Assembly: GCA_044224215.1 (NCBI GenBank)
Contig: JBGAKX010000067.1
Coordinates: forward strand, 1 to 24,026
From: DAOMFM01 sp035429825
GTDB taxonomy: Bacteria; Acidobacteriota; Blastocatellia; UBA7656; JADIYM01
Reading direction: 5' to 3'
DNA: 24,026 nucleotides
Positions 17,093 through 24,026 of the stretch are shown here, piece by piece. The notes below the pieces were generated by a model. It did no database searches. It saw nothing but the letters and a program-made list of their open reading frames with translations, and had not been told where the DNA came from. Both the position numbers and the translations under genes were made by a program. Numbering within the stretch: position 1 is the stretch's first letter; the number at the start of each line of letters is the position of its first letter.

Positions 17093-18079
17093 TTACAGGT
17101 TGCGCCCCGTCCCGGCCGCTCCCTGCGTCTTTCGGGTGCGCCGAAACTGCGCGGGCGGACTGTCGAACTCGCGCTTGAACGCGCGGTTGAAAGCAGCTTC
17201 CGAGCCGTAGCCGACCGCGGCCGCAACCTCGGAGACACTGTGCTCGGTCGACTGCAGAATCTCGGCCCCGAGTTTCAGCCGCCATCGTGAAAGGTACGCG
17301 ATCGGCGACTCGCCCAGAAAGTGGCGAAATCGCTCTGCGAGACGCGTCCGAGACAGTCCGACGCCTCGCGCGAGATTCGAAATGGTCCACGGATGCGCGG
17401 GTTCCTGGTGCATCAGTGCGAGCGCCTGGCCGATCGCCGGATCGCGCGCGCCCGCGAGCCAGCCTGTCTCGTCCGGTGGCAGCGAGCTGATGTACCTGCG
17501 CAGCGTCTCGACGAAGAGAAGTTCCGACAGTCTCGAGAGTACGAGCCCGCTGCCGGGGTTCGGTCCGCCTCCCTCGCCGACGGAGTATCGGATCGACTCC
17601 GCGAGCCACTGGCCCGACGCTTCGTTGGTGACACGCACCTTCAGAATGCTGGGCAGGCCCGTCAGAAGGACTTCGCCGAGACGAGGGTCGCACGCCATGA
17701 ATCCGCACACGAACCGGGTCGTCTCGCCTCCGCCGCCCATATGGGCGACCTTGAGCCCCTGGGTCAGGTTCCCGGCGAACGCCTTCGCCGAATCCACGGG
17801 GCGCACGTTCGAACCATTGCCAAGGAGATGGGTCTCGCCGTGCGGAATGACGACGATATCGCCCGCGCCCAGCACCTCGCGCCGTCCGTCGGCGAGCTGA
17901 GCATACGCGTGTCCCTCGGTGACAAAGTGGTAGATGATCAGGTTGGTCGCGGCGGGCGAGAGATACGGCGCAAGCGCCCGGCCCGACGACCTGACGCACC
18001 ATGGCGCCGTAAACTCCGCATTGAAGAACAGCGCCGCATCGAGCTTGACGACGCTCAAGACCTCGGAAAGCACATCCAT
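17093..18079 (-). CDS. AraC-family transcriptional regulator with cupin sensor domain
   Basis: This 328-residue regulator has an N-terminal cupin domain of the AraC_binding/cupin_6 type (about residues 5-190: NLIIYHFVTEGHAYAQL, LGAGDIVVIPHGETHLLG) and a C-terminal AraC/XylS pair of helix-turn-helix motifs (about 213-315: WTISNLARGVGLSRTRLAERF and SVSEVAAAVGYGSEAAFNRAF, ending in FDSPPAQFRR). The cupin_6 group often controls oxidoreductase or detoxification genes next to it. The start at 18079 (MDVLSEVLSVVKLDAALFF) is the usual one for the family; longer frames add low-quality sequence. It is divergent from the DinB-family gene across a 246-bp gap, so that gene is a plausible target. The effector is unknown. 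Confidence 0.92.
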   Translation of the reverse strand: MDVLSEVLSVVKLDAALFFNAEFTAPWCVRSSGRALAPYLSPAATNLIIYHFVTEGHAYAQLADGRREVLGAGDIVVIPHGETHLLGNGSNVRPVDSAKAFAGNLTQGLKVAHMGGGGETTRFVCGFMACDPRLGEVLLTGLPSILKVRVTNEASGQWLAESIRYSVGEGGGPNPGSGLVLSRLSELLFVETLRRYISSLPPDETGWLAGARDPAIGQALALMHQEPAHPWTISNLARGVGLSRTRLAERFRHFLGESPIAYLSRWRLKLGAEILQSTEHSVSEVAAAVGYGSEAAFNRAFKREFDSPPAQFRRTRKTQGAAGTGRNL

Positions 18080-18325
18080 CGGGACAGCCTTTGCCCGGTC
18101 GGGTGCTTGTGTCAAGAATTCTGAACGCTCGATCAAGTATTCATGGCCCGACTGGCCGCACAGTGTGAACGGATTTCGCCGGGCGCGGATCCTGAGACAA
18201 CTGAACGGAAGGAGTGGGCACGCATGACTGTGAATCCGAAGGCAGCACGATCGACCGAACAATCTCTCGAAGCGAACACTGGCGAGGGCGGGCAAGCCAT
18301 CCACCACAACACACAGGAGGTATCA
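18080..18325. promoter_or_regulatory. Divergent control region between the araC-type and dinB-type genes
   Basis: The 246-bp gap contains no convincing gene; the in-frame extension upstream of the DinB start is not protein-like. It holds an AT-richer stretch near 18107-18145 (TTGTGTCAAGAATTC and GATCAAGTATTC) that is the likeliest place for promoters or regulator binding. I cannot assign -35/-10 boxes with normal spacing. A strong AGGAGG ribosome site ends the region. Confidence 0.3.
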
Positions 18326-18817
18326 ATGAGTCGTCGCGCTGAACTACTGGCCGACCGTATCGAGGAGGGTGCCGCGGGATTGGCTGCCTTCGCGGAAGGA
18401 CTCTCGGATGCGGAGTGGAATACGCCGATCTCGGCCGGCGGGAAGGACCGCCGTACGGTCGGGGTCATCGTGCACCACGTCGCGAACATGTACCCGGTCG
18501 AGATCGATGTCGCACGGGCGGTCGCCGGTGGCAACGCCATCACGGACGTGACGTGGGAGGCGGTCGCCTCAATGAACGCTGGCCACGCAAGCGAGAACGG
18601 AGGCGTCACAAAGGCCGAAGCGCTCGAGCTCCTTCGCAAAAACAGCAAGGATGCGGCAGCGGCGGTGCGAACGTTTACGGACGAGCAGCTGGACCAGGCT
18701 GCGCCGTTCTCGCTGAGCTACGGAGCGCCGGTCACCGCGCAGTTCGTGATCGAAGACCACGCGCTGCGGCACAGCTGGCACCACCTTGCGAAGATCCGCG
18801 TGACACTCGGGCGGTAG
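18326..18817 (+). CDS. DinB-family (DinB/YfiT-like four-helix bundle) protein
   Basis: This 163-residue protein matches the DinB_2/YfiT-like superfamily: four helices with a histidine metal triad. His50/51 (VGVIVHHVANMYPVE), His145 and His149 (EDHALRHSWHH, an HxxxH pair) are in the expected places, and the first helix starts RAELLADRIEEGAAGLAAF. Members include metal-dependent thiol transferases that use bacillithiol, mycothiol or glutathione; the exact thiol is unknown. The start at 18326 is decided by a strong AGGAGG five bases upstream, although an open frame continues upstream. It is divergent from an AraC-type regulator that may control it, and a 12-bp hairpin follows the stop. Confidence 0.85.
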   Translation: MSRRAELLADRIEEGAAGLAAFAEGLSDAEWNTPISAGGKDRRTVGVIVHHVANMYPVEIDVARAVAGGNAITDVTWEAVASMNAGHASENGGVTKAEALELLRKNSKDAAAAVRTFTDEQLDQAAPFSLSYGAPVTAQFVIEDHALRHSWHHLAKIRVTLGR

Positions 18818-18843
18818 GCTCCAACTGTCGCGGGGCGAGACGC

Positions 18844-18874
18844 ACGAACGGCCACCCGCGAGGTGGCCGTTCGT
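18844..18874. terminator. Hairpin between dinB-type gene and tRNA-His (bidirectional terminator candidate)
   Basis: ACGAACGGCCAC (18844-18855) pairs perfectly with GTGGCCGTTCGT (18863-18874) around a 7-base loop. It lies between two convergent genes: 26 bp after the dinB-type stop and 15 bp beyond the tRNA 3' end. There is no U-run on either strand, so efficiency is uncertain. Confidence 0.55.
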
Positions 18875-18889
18875 CGTTCATCGTGAAAG

Positions 18890-18964
18890 GGCGGGTAACC
18901 GGGCTTGAACCGGTGACCTCCTGATCCACAGTCAGGCGCTCTAACCAACTGAGCTATACCCGCC
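18890..18964 (-). tRNA. tRNA-His (anticodon GTG)
   Basis: On the minus strand the sequence folds as a standard cloverleaf: acceptor GCGGGTA/TACCCGC, D-arm GCTCAGTTGGTTAGAGC, anticodon arm with loop TGTGGAT (anticodon GTG, His), and T-arm with GGTTCAAGCC. An extra G at -1 (18964) faces C73 (18890), the identity pair of tRNA-His. The CCA end is not encoded (the next bases are CTT), so it must be added after transcription. A good promoter lies about 50 nt upstream on the same strand. Confidence 0.97.
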
Positions 18965-19019
18965 GCAATGCCGCCCTTCACTGCGATTGTGCGCAGAGTG
19001 CGGCCAAAATCAAAGGGCA

Positions 19020-19049
19020 TGTATAGCGACTGCGCGTTGTCCGTGTCAA
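19020..19049 (-). promoter_or_regulatory. Promoter of tRNA-His
   Basis: Read on the minus strand: TTGACA (19044-19049, perfect -35), an 18-bp spacer, then TATACA (19020-19025, -10). Transcription would start near 19013, about 49 nt before the tRNA. It is the best sigma-70-type promoter in the window, as expected for a stable RNA gene. Confidence 0.7.
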
Positions 19050-19111
19050 CCACGCGGCAGGTCGCGCCGCCCGGCCGCACGAGCGCCATCGCCGCACGGC
19101 GCAAGGTTCAA

Positions 19112-19140
19112 TTGCGTGGTGCTTCGTGGACGGCTAGAGT
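19112..19140 (+). promoter_or_regulatory. Candidate promoter of the aspartic-protease-domain gene (leaderless start)
   Basis: TTGCGT (19112-19117), a 17-bp spacer and TAGAGT (19135-19140) lie so close to the ATG at 19148 (7-nt gap) that transcription would begin at the start codon. There is no Shine-Dalgarno sequence. The second MFS gene has a similar TAGAAT eight bases before its ATG. Confidence 0.45.
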
Positions 19141-19147
19141 TTTCGCC

Positions 19148-20692
19148 ATGCATTTCCCGCAACGCCTGACGCGCGTCGTCCCGGCCGCCCTGATCGGTGT
19201 TCTGCTCGTCATTGCCTCTCCGTCGCCGACACTGGCGCAAAAGGATGCTCCGCTCAATTCCGCAGACCTGCTGCTCGTGTCCGGAGAGTACCGCAAGGCG
19301 GCCGATTCGTACCGGCCGCTGTCGCGAAGCGCGGGCACGTCCGGGATCAACGCGCGGCTGCGGCTCGTTGCAGCGCTGCTGAAGCGCGACAATGCGGTCC
19401 AGGCGCTCACGGAAGCCGACGCAGCTGTCGCTGCGCAGCCGGCAGGCGACGCGTATGCGCTCAGATCCCTCGCCCGATTTCGCGCCGGCCGCTTTGCGCT
19501 CGCCGAAGCCGATCGCGATACCGCGCTCGCGGCTCCGACGTCCGAGTCGATGCTCGCCCACTATGCCGACGCCAAGCTGCTCGCGTCGCACGGCGCGTAC
19601 GATCGCGCGCTCGCGGCGCTCGACCGCGCGCTGAAGGGACGGTCGCTGCTCGACCGCGTGTTTCGCCCGGACGAGCTCGTCGAACGCTCCGGCGCATTCG
19701 ACGAATTGGACCGCACGGCCGATGCGATCGGCGCGCTCGCGGACGCGCTTGCGGTCACGCCGCGCACGAACGACCTGCTGATCAACAACATGAGCGCCCA
19801 GCTGGCGTTCCGCCGTCAGTTTGCCGATCGCGAGTTCATGCGGATCGCGACGAACGCGCCGCAGTCGACGCTCGCCTTCACGCTCCTTGGCGGACTGCCG
19901 GTTGTGAACATCTCGGTCAACGGAGGCGCTCCGGCCCCGTTCATCGTCGATACCGGCGCGGGCGTATCGGTGCTCTTCCCTGCATATGCCAGAAAGATCG
20001 GGTTTGACCCGCGCGACGAACGCGCCTATGCGGGCGCCGTGGGCGGAGACGGCAAGGTCGGCATCCGTTACGGGCTGGCCGATTCGGTCCGGCTCGGCGA
20101 TCACGCCGTCCTGAACGTTCCGTTCGCCGTGCTCGACTGGGAGCTCCCGAACGTCGCTGGAATCGTCGGCCTGCCGCTGCTGAGGCCGTTCGTCACCACG
20201 TTCGACTATCCGGCGAAGGAGCTGCGACTGGCGCGCTCGTCGACCGCGCCGCAGGCGGCGCCCGCGGGCGCGACGCCATTCCGGCTCATCTCGAATGCAA
20301 TCTACATCGAGGCTTCGATCAACGGCCGTGGACCGTTCAACTTCGGCCTCGACACCGGCGCAAGCACCAACGGCGTGCCGATCGACGAAATGGTCGCCAG
20401 CGCGGTGGGTCTGAATGCGGGCGCTCCGGGCGCCAAGAAGACACGCGGGATGGGCGCGGCAGGCGGGCAGGACGCGCTCGTGTTCCCGAACGGCCGCGTG
20501 GCGTGGGCCGGGATGCCCGCCGCCGCCGCCGATCTGATCAGCCAGCGCATCACGCCGGCACGCGCGGAACGTCGCGATGGCGAGAGCGGACTGATCGCCG
20601 AAACCGAGGTTGAGGGCCTGATCGGATACGCGCTTCTCAAATCGGCGGTGATCACGATCGACTTCGAGCGCCTGAAAATTACCATCGCTTGA
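19148..20692 (+). CDS. Secreted TPR protein with two retropepsin-like aspartic protease domains
   Basis: This 514-residue exported protein has a signal peptide (RVVPAALIGVLLVIA, cleavage after PTLAQ). Residues about 38-230 form helical TPR-like repeats (GEYRKAADSYRPLSR, GAYDRALAALDRALKG). Two retropepsin-like domains follow: FIVDTGAGVSVL with Asp268 and FGLDTGASTNGV with Asp402, each followed by a hydrophobic VAGIVGLPLL or VEGLIGYALL block, the family's second signature. Retropepsins act as dimers of one-Asp units, so a tandem pair in one chain could form a self-contained active site. The second unit has Asn where the first has Val after DTGAxx(S/T). The substrate is unknown; a periplasmic location is likely. 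ATG 19148 is supported by the signal peptide and the adjacent promoter-like hexamers. Confidence 0.85.
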   Translation: MHFPQRLTRVVPAALIGVLLVIASPSPTLAQKDAPLNSADLLLVSGEYRKAADSYRPLSRSAGTSGINARLRLVAALLKRDNAVQALTEADAAVAAQPAGDAYALRSLARFRAGRFALAEADRDTALAAPTSESMLAHYADAKLLASHGAYDRALAALDRALKGRSLLDRVFRPDELVERSGAFDELDRTADAIGALADALAVTPRTNDLLINNMSAQLAFRRQFADREFMRIATNAPQSTLAFTLLGGLPVVNISVNGGAPAPFIVDTGAGVSVLFPAYARKIGFDPRDERAYAGAVGGDGKVGIRYGLADSVRLGDHAVLNVPFAVLDWELPNVAGIVGLPLLRPFVTTFDYPAKELRLARSSTAPQAAPAGATPFRLISNAIYIEASINGRGPFNFGLDTGASTNGVPIDEMVASAVGLNAGAPGAKKTRGMGAAGGQDALVFPNGRVAWAGMPAAAADLISQRITPARAERRDGESGLIAETEVEGLIGYALLKSAVITIDFERLKITIA

Positions 20693-20773
20693 CACCCGTC
20701 GCGATGCAGGCAAATAGTGACCCACGAAAACCGTCCCCAGAGTCGGTTTCTGAACCTAGGAGGAAGCACATCG

Positions 20774-21430
20774 ATGTCCACGTCAGCAACTGCAGCGCCT
20801 GTCTCACTTCCACGGTTGAACGAACCCGCACCGGACTTTGCGGCCAACTCGACACACGGTCCGATCAAGCTCGAGGATTACAAGGGCGGCTGGCTCGTCC
20901 TGTTTTCACACCCTGCGGACTTCACGCCGGTCTGCACGACGGAGCTGACCGAGTTTGCGCGACGCGCCGACGAATTCGCCGCGCTCAACACGAAGCTCGT
21001 GGGCCTGTCGATCGACAGTATCTTCTCGCACCTCGCGTGGACCCAGAACATGGAGGAGAAGTTCGGCGTCAAGATTCCGTATCCGATCATCGCCGATCTC
21101 GACATGAAGGTGGCGTCGGCCTACGGCATGCTCCATCCGGGCGCGTCGTCGACGGCGACGGTTCGCGCGGTGTTCGTGATCGACGACAAGGGCATCGTCC
21201 GGGCGATGGTCTACTATCCGATGACCAACGGACGCAACATCGACGAGATCGTGCGGCTGGTCACGGCGCTCCAGACGTCGGATGCGAACGGTGTCGCGAC
21301 GCCGTGCAACTGGCAGCCCGGCGAGAAGGTCATCGTTCCACCGCCGCAGACGGCTGACGCACTCGCGGATCGCCTGAAGGCGGGATTCGAAACGACGGAC
21401 TGGTACTTCTCAAAGAAGGACCTGAAATAG
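20774..21430 (+). CDS. Peroxiredoxin, Prx6 (1-Cys/AhpC-TSA) type
   Basis: This 218-residue cytoplasmic peroxidase reduces peroxides with a thiol. The peroxidatic site is SHPADFTPVCTTE with Cys54 in the PxxxT/SxxC pattern; Arg131 (RAVFVIDDKG) completes the active site. The C-terminal region NGVATPCNWQPGEKVIVP with Cys178 and the WYFSKKDLK end are typical of the archaeal/bacterial Prx6 branch, in which this cysteine can act as a resolving residue. Full length for the family. The start at 20774 is decided by AGGAGGA ten bases upstream; a 19-residue extension is not conserved in character. An AAACCG/CGGTTT dyad lies in the 81-bp upstream gap. The stop is followed after one base by REP-like copy C. 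Confidence 0.95.
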   Translation: MSTSATAAPVSLPRLNEPAPDFAANSTHGPIKLEDYKGGWLVLFSHPADFTPVCTTELTEFARRADEFAALNTKLVGLSIDSIFSHLAWTQNMEEKFGVKIPYPIIADLDMKVASAYGMLHPGASSTATVRAVFVIDDKGIVRAMVYYPMTNGRNIDEIVRLVTALQTSDANGVATPCNWQPGEKVIVPPPQTADALADRLKAGFETTDWYFSKKDLK

Positions 21431-21431
21431 G

Positions 21432-21486
21432 CCGCAGATCTTCGCAGATGGACGCAGATATCGGTGGTATCTGCGTCCATTTGCGG
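21432..21486 (+). repeat. REP-like palindrome, copy C (between peroxiredoxin and P450)
   Basis: It begins with CCGCAGATCTTCGCA one base after the peroxiredoxin TAG stop. The inner part forms an 18-bp hairpin (21443-21460 with 21468-21485, one G:T pair) with loop TCGGTGG. CGCAGAT occurs three times in the left part and its complement ATCTGCG once on the right. Its first 15 bases match copy A at 14 positions. It ends 10 nt before the P450 start codon. Confidence 0.75.
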
Positions 21487-21496
21487 AACGATCGCC

Positions 21497-22845
21497 ATGA
21501 CGACATCCGCGCGCCCGCCTGGTCCGAAGTCCCGCATCCCGGGAGCGACGCTTCTTGCGTTCAGGCGGGATCCGCTCGCGTTCTTTGAGCGGCTCGCGCG
21601 CGAGCACGGCGACTTTGTCCATTGGCGGATCGGCACGCTCGACTTCTTTCTGCTCAATCACCCGGATCTCATCAAGGAGGTCCTGGTCACGCGGCAATCA
21701 CAGTCGCAACAGGCAACGAGCTTCATCAAGTCGCGCGCGGCCTGCAGCGGGCAAAACGGTTTCTCGGCGAAGGTCTGCTGAAGGCGACGCGCACCGTCGC
21801 CAGTTTGGCGCCCAGCCCGCATTTCACAAGGAGCGCGTCACGTCATACGGCGAGGCGATGGTCGAGCACGCCGAGTGACGCGCGATCGATGGACCGACGG
21901 CGTGCCGTTGGACATCAAGGAGATGATGTGGCTGGCGCTCGCCATCGTGGCCTCGAACGCTGCTTCGGCGCTGAGGTCGGGATTGGCGCCGACGAGATCG
22001 ACGCCGCGTTCACCGCGATCATCAATATTCAATCGCATGCTGCTGCCATTCTCGGAGTACTTCGACAAGCTGCCGCTTCCGTCCAACAAGAAGCTCGAGC
22101 GCGCCGCGGGCCGGCTCGACGAGACGATCTTCCGGATGATCGCGGAGCGGCGCGCGAGCGGCGAGACAGGCACGGACCTGCTTTCGATGCTGATGTCGGC
22201 GCGCGACGACGAGGGCGACGGCACGGGCATGAGCGACCGTCAGCTGCGCGACGAGTCGATGACGATCTTTCTCGCCGGTCACGAAACGACGGCGAACGCG
22301 CTTACGTGGACGTGGTTCCTGCTCGCGACGCACCCGGAGGTCGAACGGCGGATGCACGCCGAGATCGACGAGGTGCTTGACGGAAGGCTTCCGACGGTCG
22401 CCGACCTGCCGCGCCTGGCATACACCGAGATGGTCTTTGCCGAGGCATGCGAGCGCCTGCCCGCCCGCGTGGGCGATCGGCCGCGCGGCGACCGAGGACG
22501 TTATTTATCGGCGACATCGTCGTCTCGGAGGGGATCGAGGTGCCGAGGAGCCAGTGGGTCATGCATCGCGACAAGCGGTTCTTTCCGGATCCGCTCGCGT
22601 TCGATCCCGAACGGTGGCGCCCCGAGGCTCGTGCGGCGCGGCCAAAGTTCTCGTATTTCCCGTTCGGCGGCGGCGCGCGCGTATGCATCGGCGAGCCGTT
22701 TGCGTGGATGGAGGGCGTCCTTCTTCTGGCGACGATCGCGCAGAAGTGGCGGCTGCGTCTTTCGCCCGAAGCGCGTGTCGCGATTGCGGCGATCATCACG
22801 CTCAGACCCCGGCACGGCATGCCGATGATCCCCGAGGCGCGGTAG
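21497..22845 (+). pseudogene. Cytochrome P450, disrupted by about seven frameshifts
   Basis: Joined across frames this reads as a full-length P450 of about 450 residues. Segments in order: PPGPKSRIPGATLLAFRRDP to LVTRQSQ (frame of 21497, to about 21700); ARGLQRAKRFLGEGLL (+1 shift, near 21733); EGDAHRRQ...MVEHAE (another frame, to 21878); RWTDGVPLDIKEMMWLALAIV; CFGAEVGIGADEIDAAFTAI; a long stretch from FNRMLLPFSEYFDKL through the I-helix AGHETT to EMVFAEA (about 22030-22447); PPAWAIGRAATEDV; and GDIVVSEGIEV to the stop. The haem loop FPFGGGARVCIGEPFA is intact (Cys codon 22684). The flanking genes have no frameshifts. Either a decayed gene or local sequencing/assembly error. As written it cannot make an active enzyme. 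P450s hydroxylate lipids or xenobiotics; the substrate is unknown. Confidence 0.9.
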
Positions 22846-22873
22846 GCGAGCGGCAACCCCGTCTCGTTCGTGT

Positions 22874-22902
22874 TTGCCGTTTCGGCACCGCGGGGATACA
22901 TT
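22874..22902 (+). promoter_or_regulatory. Candidate ppk2 promoter
   Basis: TTGCCG (22874-22879), a 17-bp spacer and TACATT (22897-22902). Each box matches four of six consensus bases and the spacing is ideal. Transcription would start near 22909, giving a leader of about 54 nt that contains AGAGG 12 nt before the ATG. Confidence 0.45.
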
Positions 22903-22962
22903 CGGGGCTCCTGCCGCACTGGCACGCACCAAACGCAGCCCAACCAGAGGATCGACACAGCC

Positions 22963-23883
22963 ATGGGAAAGAGTAACGGCCCCAGAAGGCGACGGGTCTT
23001 GAGCGAGATCGAGAGCGACGCGAGAGAGATGGCCGCCATCGAGCTTAAGTGGCCACAGCTCCAGGGCAAGAAGCCCGTCAAGATCCGGATGAACAACGAC
23101 AAGAAGCCGGTCAGGAAGTACCGGTATGTCGACGAGCTCGCTCGGTTGCAGCTCGAGCTCGTGAAGTTGCAGGAATGGGTGCGGACGGAGGGGTTGCGTG
23201 TCGCCGTGCTGTTCGAAGGGCGCGACGCGGCCGGCAAGGGCGGCGTGATCAAGCGGATCACCGAGCCGCTCAATCCGCGGAACTGCCGGGTCGCGGCGCT
23301 GACAGCACCGAACGAGCGCGAGCGGAACCAGTGGTATTTCCAGCGATACGTTCAGCATCTGCCCGCAAAGGGCGAGATCGTGCTGTTCGATCGCAGCTGG
23401 TACAACCGGGCCGGCGTCGAGCACGTGATGGGTTTCTGCACGTACGACGAATACAAGCTTTTCCTGAAACAGACGCCGGTGTTCGAAGAGCTGCTCGTCG
23501 ATTCGGGGCTGATCCTGCTCAAGTACTGGTTCTCGGTCAACGACGAGGAGCAGGAACGGCGGTTTCAGGAGCGGGTTGAGAACCCGATCAAGCGGTGGAA
23601 GCTGAGCCCGATGGATCTCGAGTCGCGGAAGCACTGGGTCGAGTACAGCCACGCAAAGGACGTGATGCTCGAGCGAACGGATACAAAGAGCTGTCCGTGG
23701 TTTGTGGTCGATGCCGACAACAAGAAGAAGGCGCGTCTGAACTGCATCGCGCACCTTCTGAGCTCGATACCGTACAAGGACCTGAGCCCGGAACCGCTCG
23801 AGCTGCCGCCGCGACAGGTGGACGAGAAGTACAAGCGGCCGCCGAAGTCGAGCCAGCGGTTCGTGCCGAGGGTGTATCGGTAG
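22963..23883 (+). CDS. ppk2: Polyphosphate kinase 2, class I type
   Basis: This 306-residue cytoplasmic enzyme transfers phosphate between polyphosphate and nucleoside diphosphates (mainly polyP-driven NDP to NTP in class I). The Walker A loop GRDAAGKGG is at residues 86-94, with a lid region EPLNPRNCRVAALTAPNERE and Walker B LFDRSWYNRAGVEHVMGF around Asp143. FWYFQRYVQHLP-like and RWKLSPMD blocks are typical of the one-domain PPK2 family; the length is that of a single-domain class I enzyme. The N-terminus is basic (RRRRVLSEIESD). ATG 22963 fits a weak AGAGG site; the longer frame from 22870 covers the promoter. PolyP metabolism fits stress or energy-storage physiology. The last 34 codons are repeated on the opposite strand immediately downstream. 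Confidence 0.96.
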   Translation: MGKSNGPRRRRVLSEIESDAREMAAIELKWPQLQGKKPVKIRMNNDKKPVRKYRYVDELARLQLELVKLQEWVRTEGLRVAVLFEGRDAAGKGGVIKRITEPLNPRNCRVAALTAPNERERNQWYFQRYVQHLPAKGEIVLFDRSWYNRAGVEHVMGFCTYDEYKLFLKQTPVFEELLVDSGLILLKYWFSVNDEEQERRFQERVENPIKRWKLSPMDLESRKHWVEYSHAKDVMLERTDTKSCPWFVVDADNKKKARLNCIAHLLSSIPYKDLSPEPLELPPRQVDEKYKRPPKSSQRFVPRVYR

Positions 23884-23922
23884 ACAAAGCGCCGTCGCGC
23901 TTCGCTTGCCGGCGCTTTGTCT
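23882..23922. terminator. Hairpin after ppk2 (terminator-like core of the inverted repeat)
   Basis: AGACAAAGCGCCG (23882-23894) pairs with CGGCGCTTTGTCT (23910-23922) around a 15-base loop, TCGCGCTTCGCTTGC. The stem is symmetric and would serve ppk2 and any convergent gene alike. The right arm carries CTTTGTC rather than a proper U-run. Since it is the centre of a longer palindrome, its natural extent is uncertain. Confidence 0.45.
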
Positions 23923-24026
23923 ACCGATACACCCTCGGCACGAACCGCTGGCTCGACTTCGGCGGCCGCTTGTACTTCTCGTCCACCTGCCGCGGCGGCA
24001 GCTCGAGCGGTTCCGGGCTCAGGTCC
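23921..24026 (-). CDS. 3' end of a second, convergent ppk2 copy (partial, possibly artefactual)
   Basis: Read on the minus strand from the window edge, the sequence encodes the same last 34 residues as ppk2, from DLSPEPLELPP to FVPRVYR, and ends with a TAG at 23921-23923. The only DNA difference changes an Arg codon from CGA to CGG, which is silent. The rest of the gene would lie beyond the window. If real, this is a tail-to-tail ppk2 duplication sharing a common terminator hairpin; if not, it is a fold-back of the first gene made during amplification or assembly. Confidence 0.4.
   Translation of the reverse strand, partial: DLSPEPLELPPRQVDEKYKRPPKSSQRFVPRVYR

Larger units (their letters stand above)
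23778..24026. repeat. 117-bp near-perfect inverted repeat at the window end
   Basis: Bases 23778-23894 are the reverse complement of 23910-24026, with a 15-base spacer (23895-23909). The arms differ at one pair only: 23814 A, where the mirror position 23990 predicts G. The left arm covers the last 34 ppk2 codons, the stop and 11 further bases. The right arm runs to the window edge, so its true length is unknown. Either a tail-to-tail second ppk2 copy or a fold-back artefact. Confidence 0.97.

Noticed and set aside
18143..18325. A 61-residue N-terminal extension of the DinB-like protein.
   Set aside because: The extension is not protein-like for this family, and a strong AGGAGG precedes the ATG at 18326.
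18890..18964. tRNA-His as an attachment site of an integrated element.
   Set aside because: There is no integrase, no duplicated tRNA 3' fragment and no change in gene character beside it.

Overview
This GC-rich window carries mostly intact bacterial protein genes, one tRNA gene and no rRNA, CRISPR array, phage or transposase genes. The gene set (prkA-yhbH-spoVR cluster, a kinase fused to a formylglycine-enzyme-like domain, a secreted GH44 hydrolase with a repeat tail, a DUF3616 protein, many short secreted proteins of unknown role) suggests a free-living environmental bacterium. Acidobacteriota, perhaps Vicinamibacteria, is my best guess. That rests on gene flavour alone, with no marker gene, and is low confidence.

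Layout. 1-4809: a likely stress/starvation operon prkA-yhbH-spoVR behind a candidate extended -10 promoter. 4865-8095: a HEAT-repeat protein (minus) divergent from a Ser/Thr kinase-FGE fusion (plus). 8117-11336: a small secreted protein (minus) divergent from a GH44-type secreted glycosidase with five C-terminal WNGDG repeats. 11525-14805: a secreted YD-like protein overlapping tail-to-tail with an MFS transporter, which is divergent from a second, EntS-like MFS transporter. 14823-17045: a secreted DUF3616 protein divergent from a secreted SH3 protein. 17093-18817: an AraC-type regulator divergent from a DinB-family protein. 18890-18964: tRNA-His with its own promoter. 19148-21430: a secreted TPR protein with two aspartic-protease domains, then a Prx6-type peroxiredoxin. 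21497-22845: a cytochrome P450 broken by about seven frameshifts. 22963-23883: a class I PPK2 polyphosphate kinase. 23778-24026: a near-perfect 117-bp inverted repeat that folds the end of ppk2 back on itself at the window edge.

Several genes fit a stress and stationary-phase theme: PrkA/YhbH/SpoVR, peroxiredoxin and PPK2. They are separate transcription units, so the theme is an inference. I did not find a convincing new multi-gene system. The most distinctive structures are three REP-like palindromes built on CCGCAGAT, each starting 0-7 nt after a TAG stop codon in that gene's orientation; the terminal ppk2 inverted repeat with one synonymous difference; the indel-riddled but otherwise well-preserved P450; and the soluble kinase-FGE fusion that has lost the first FGE catalytic cysteine.
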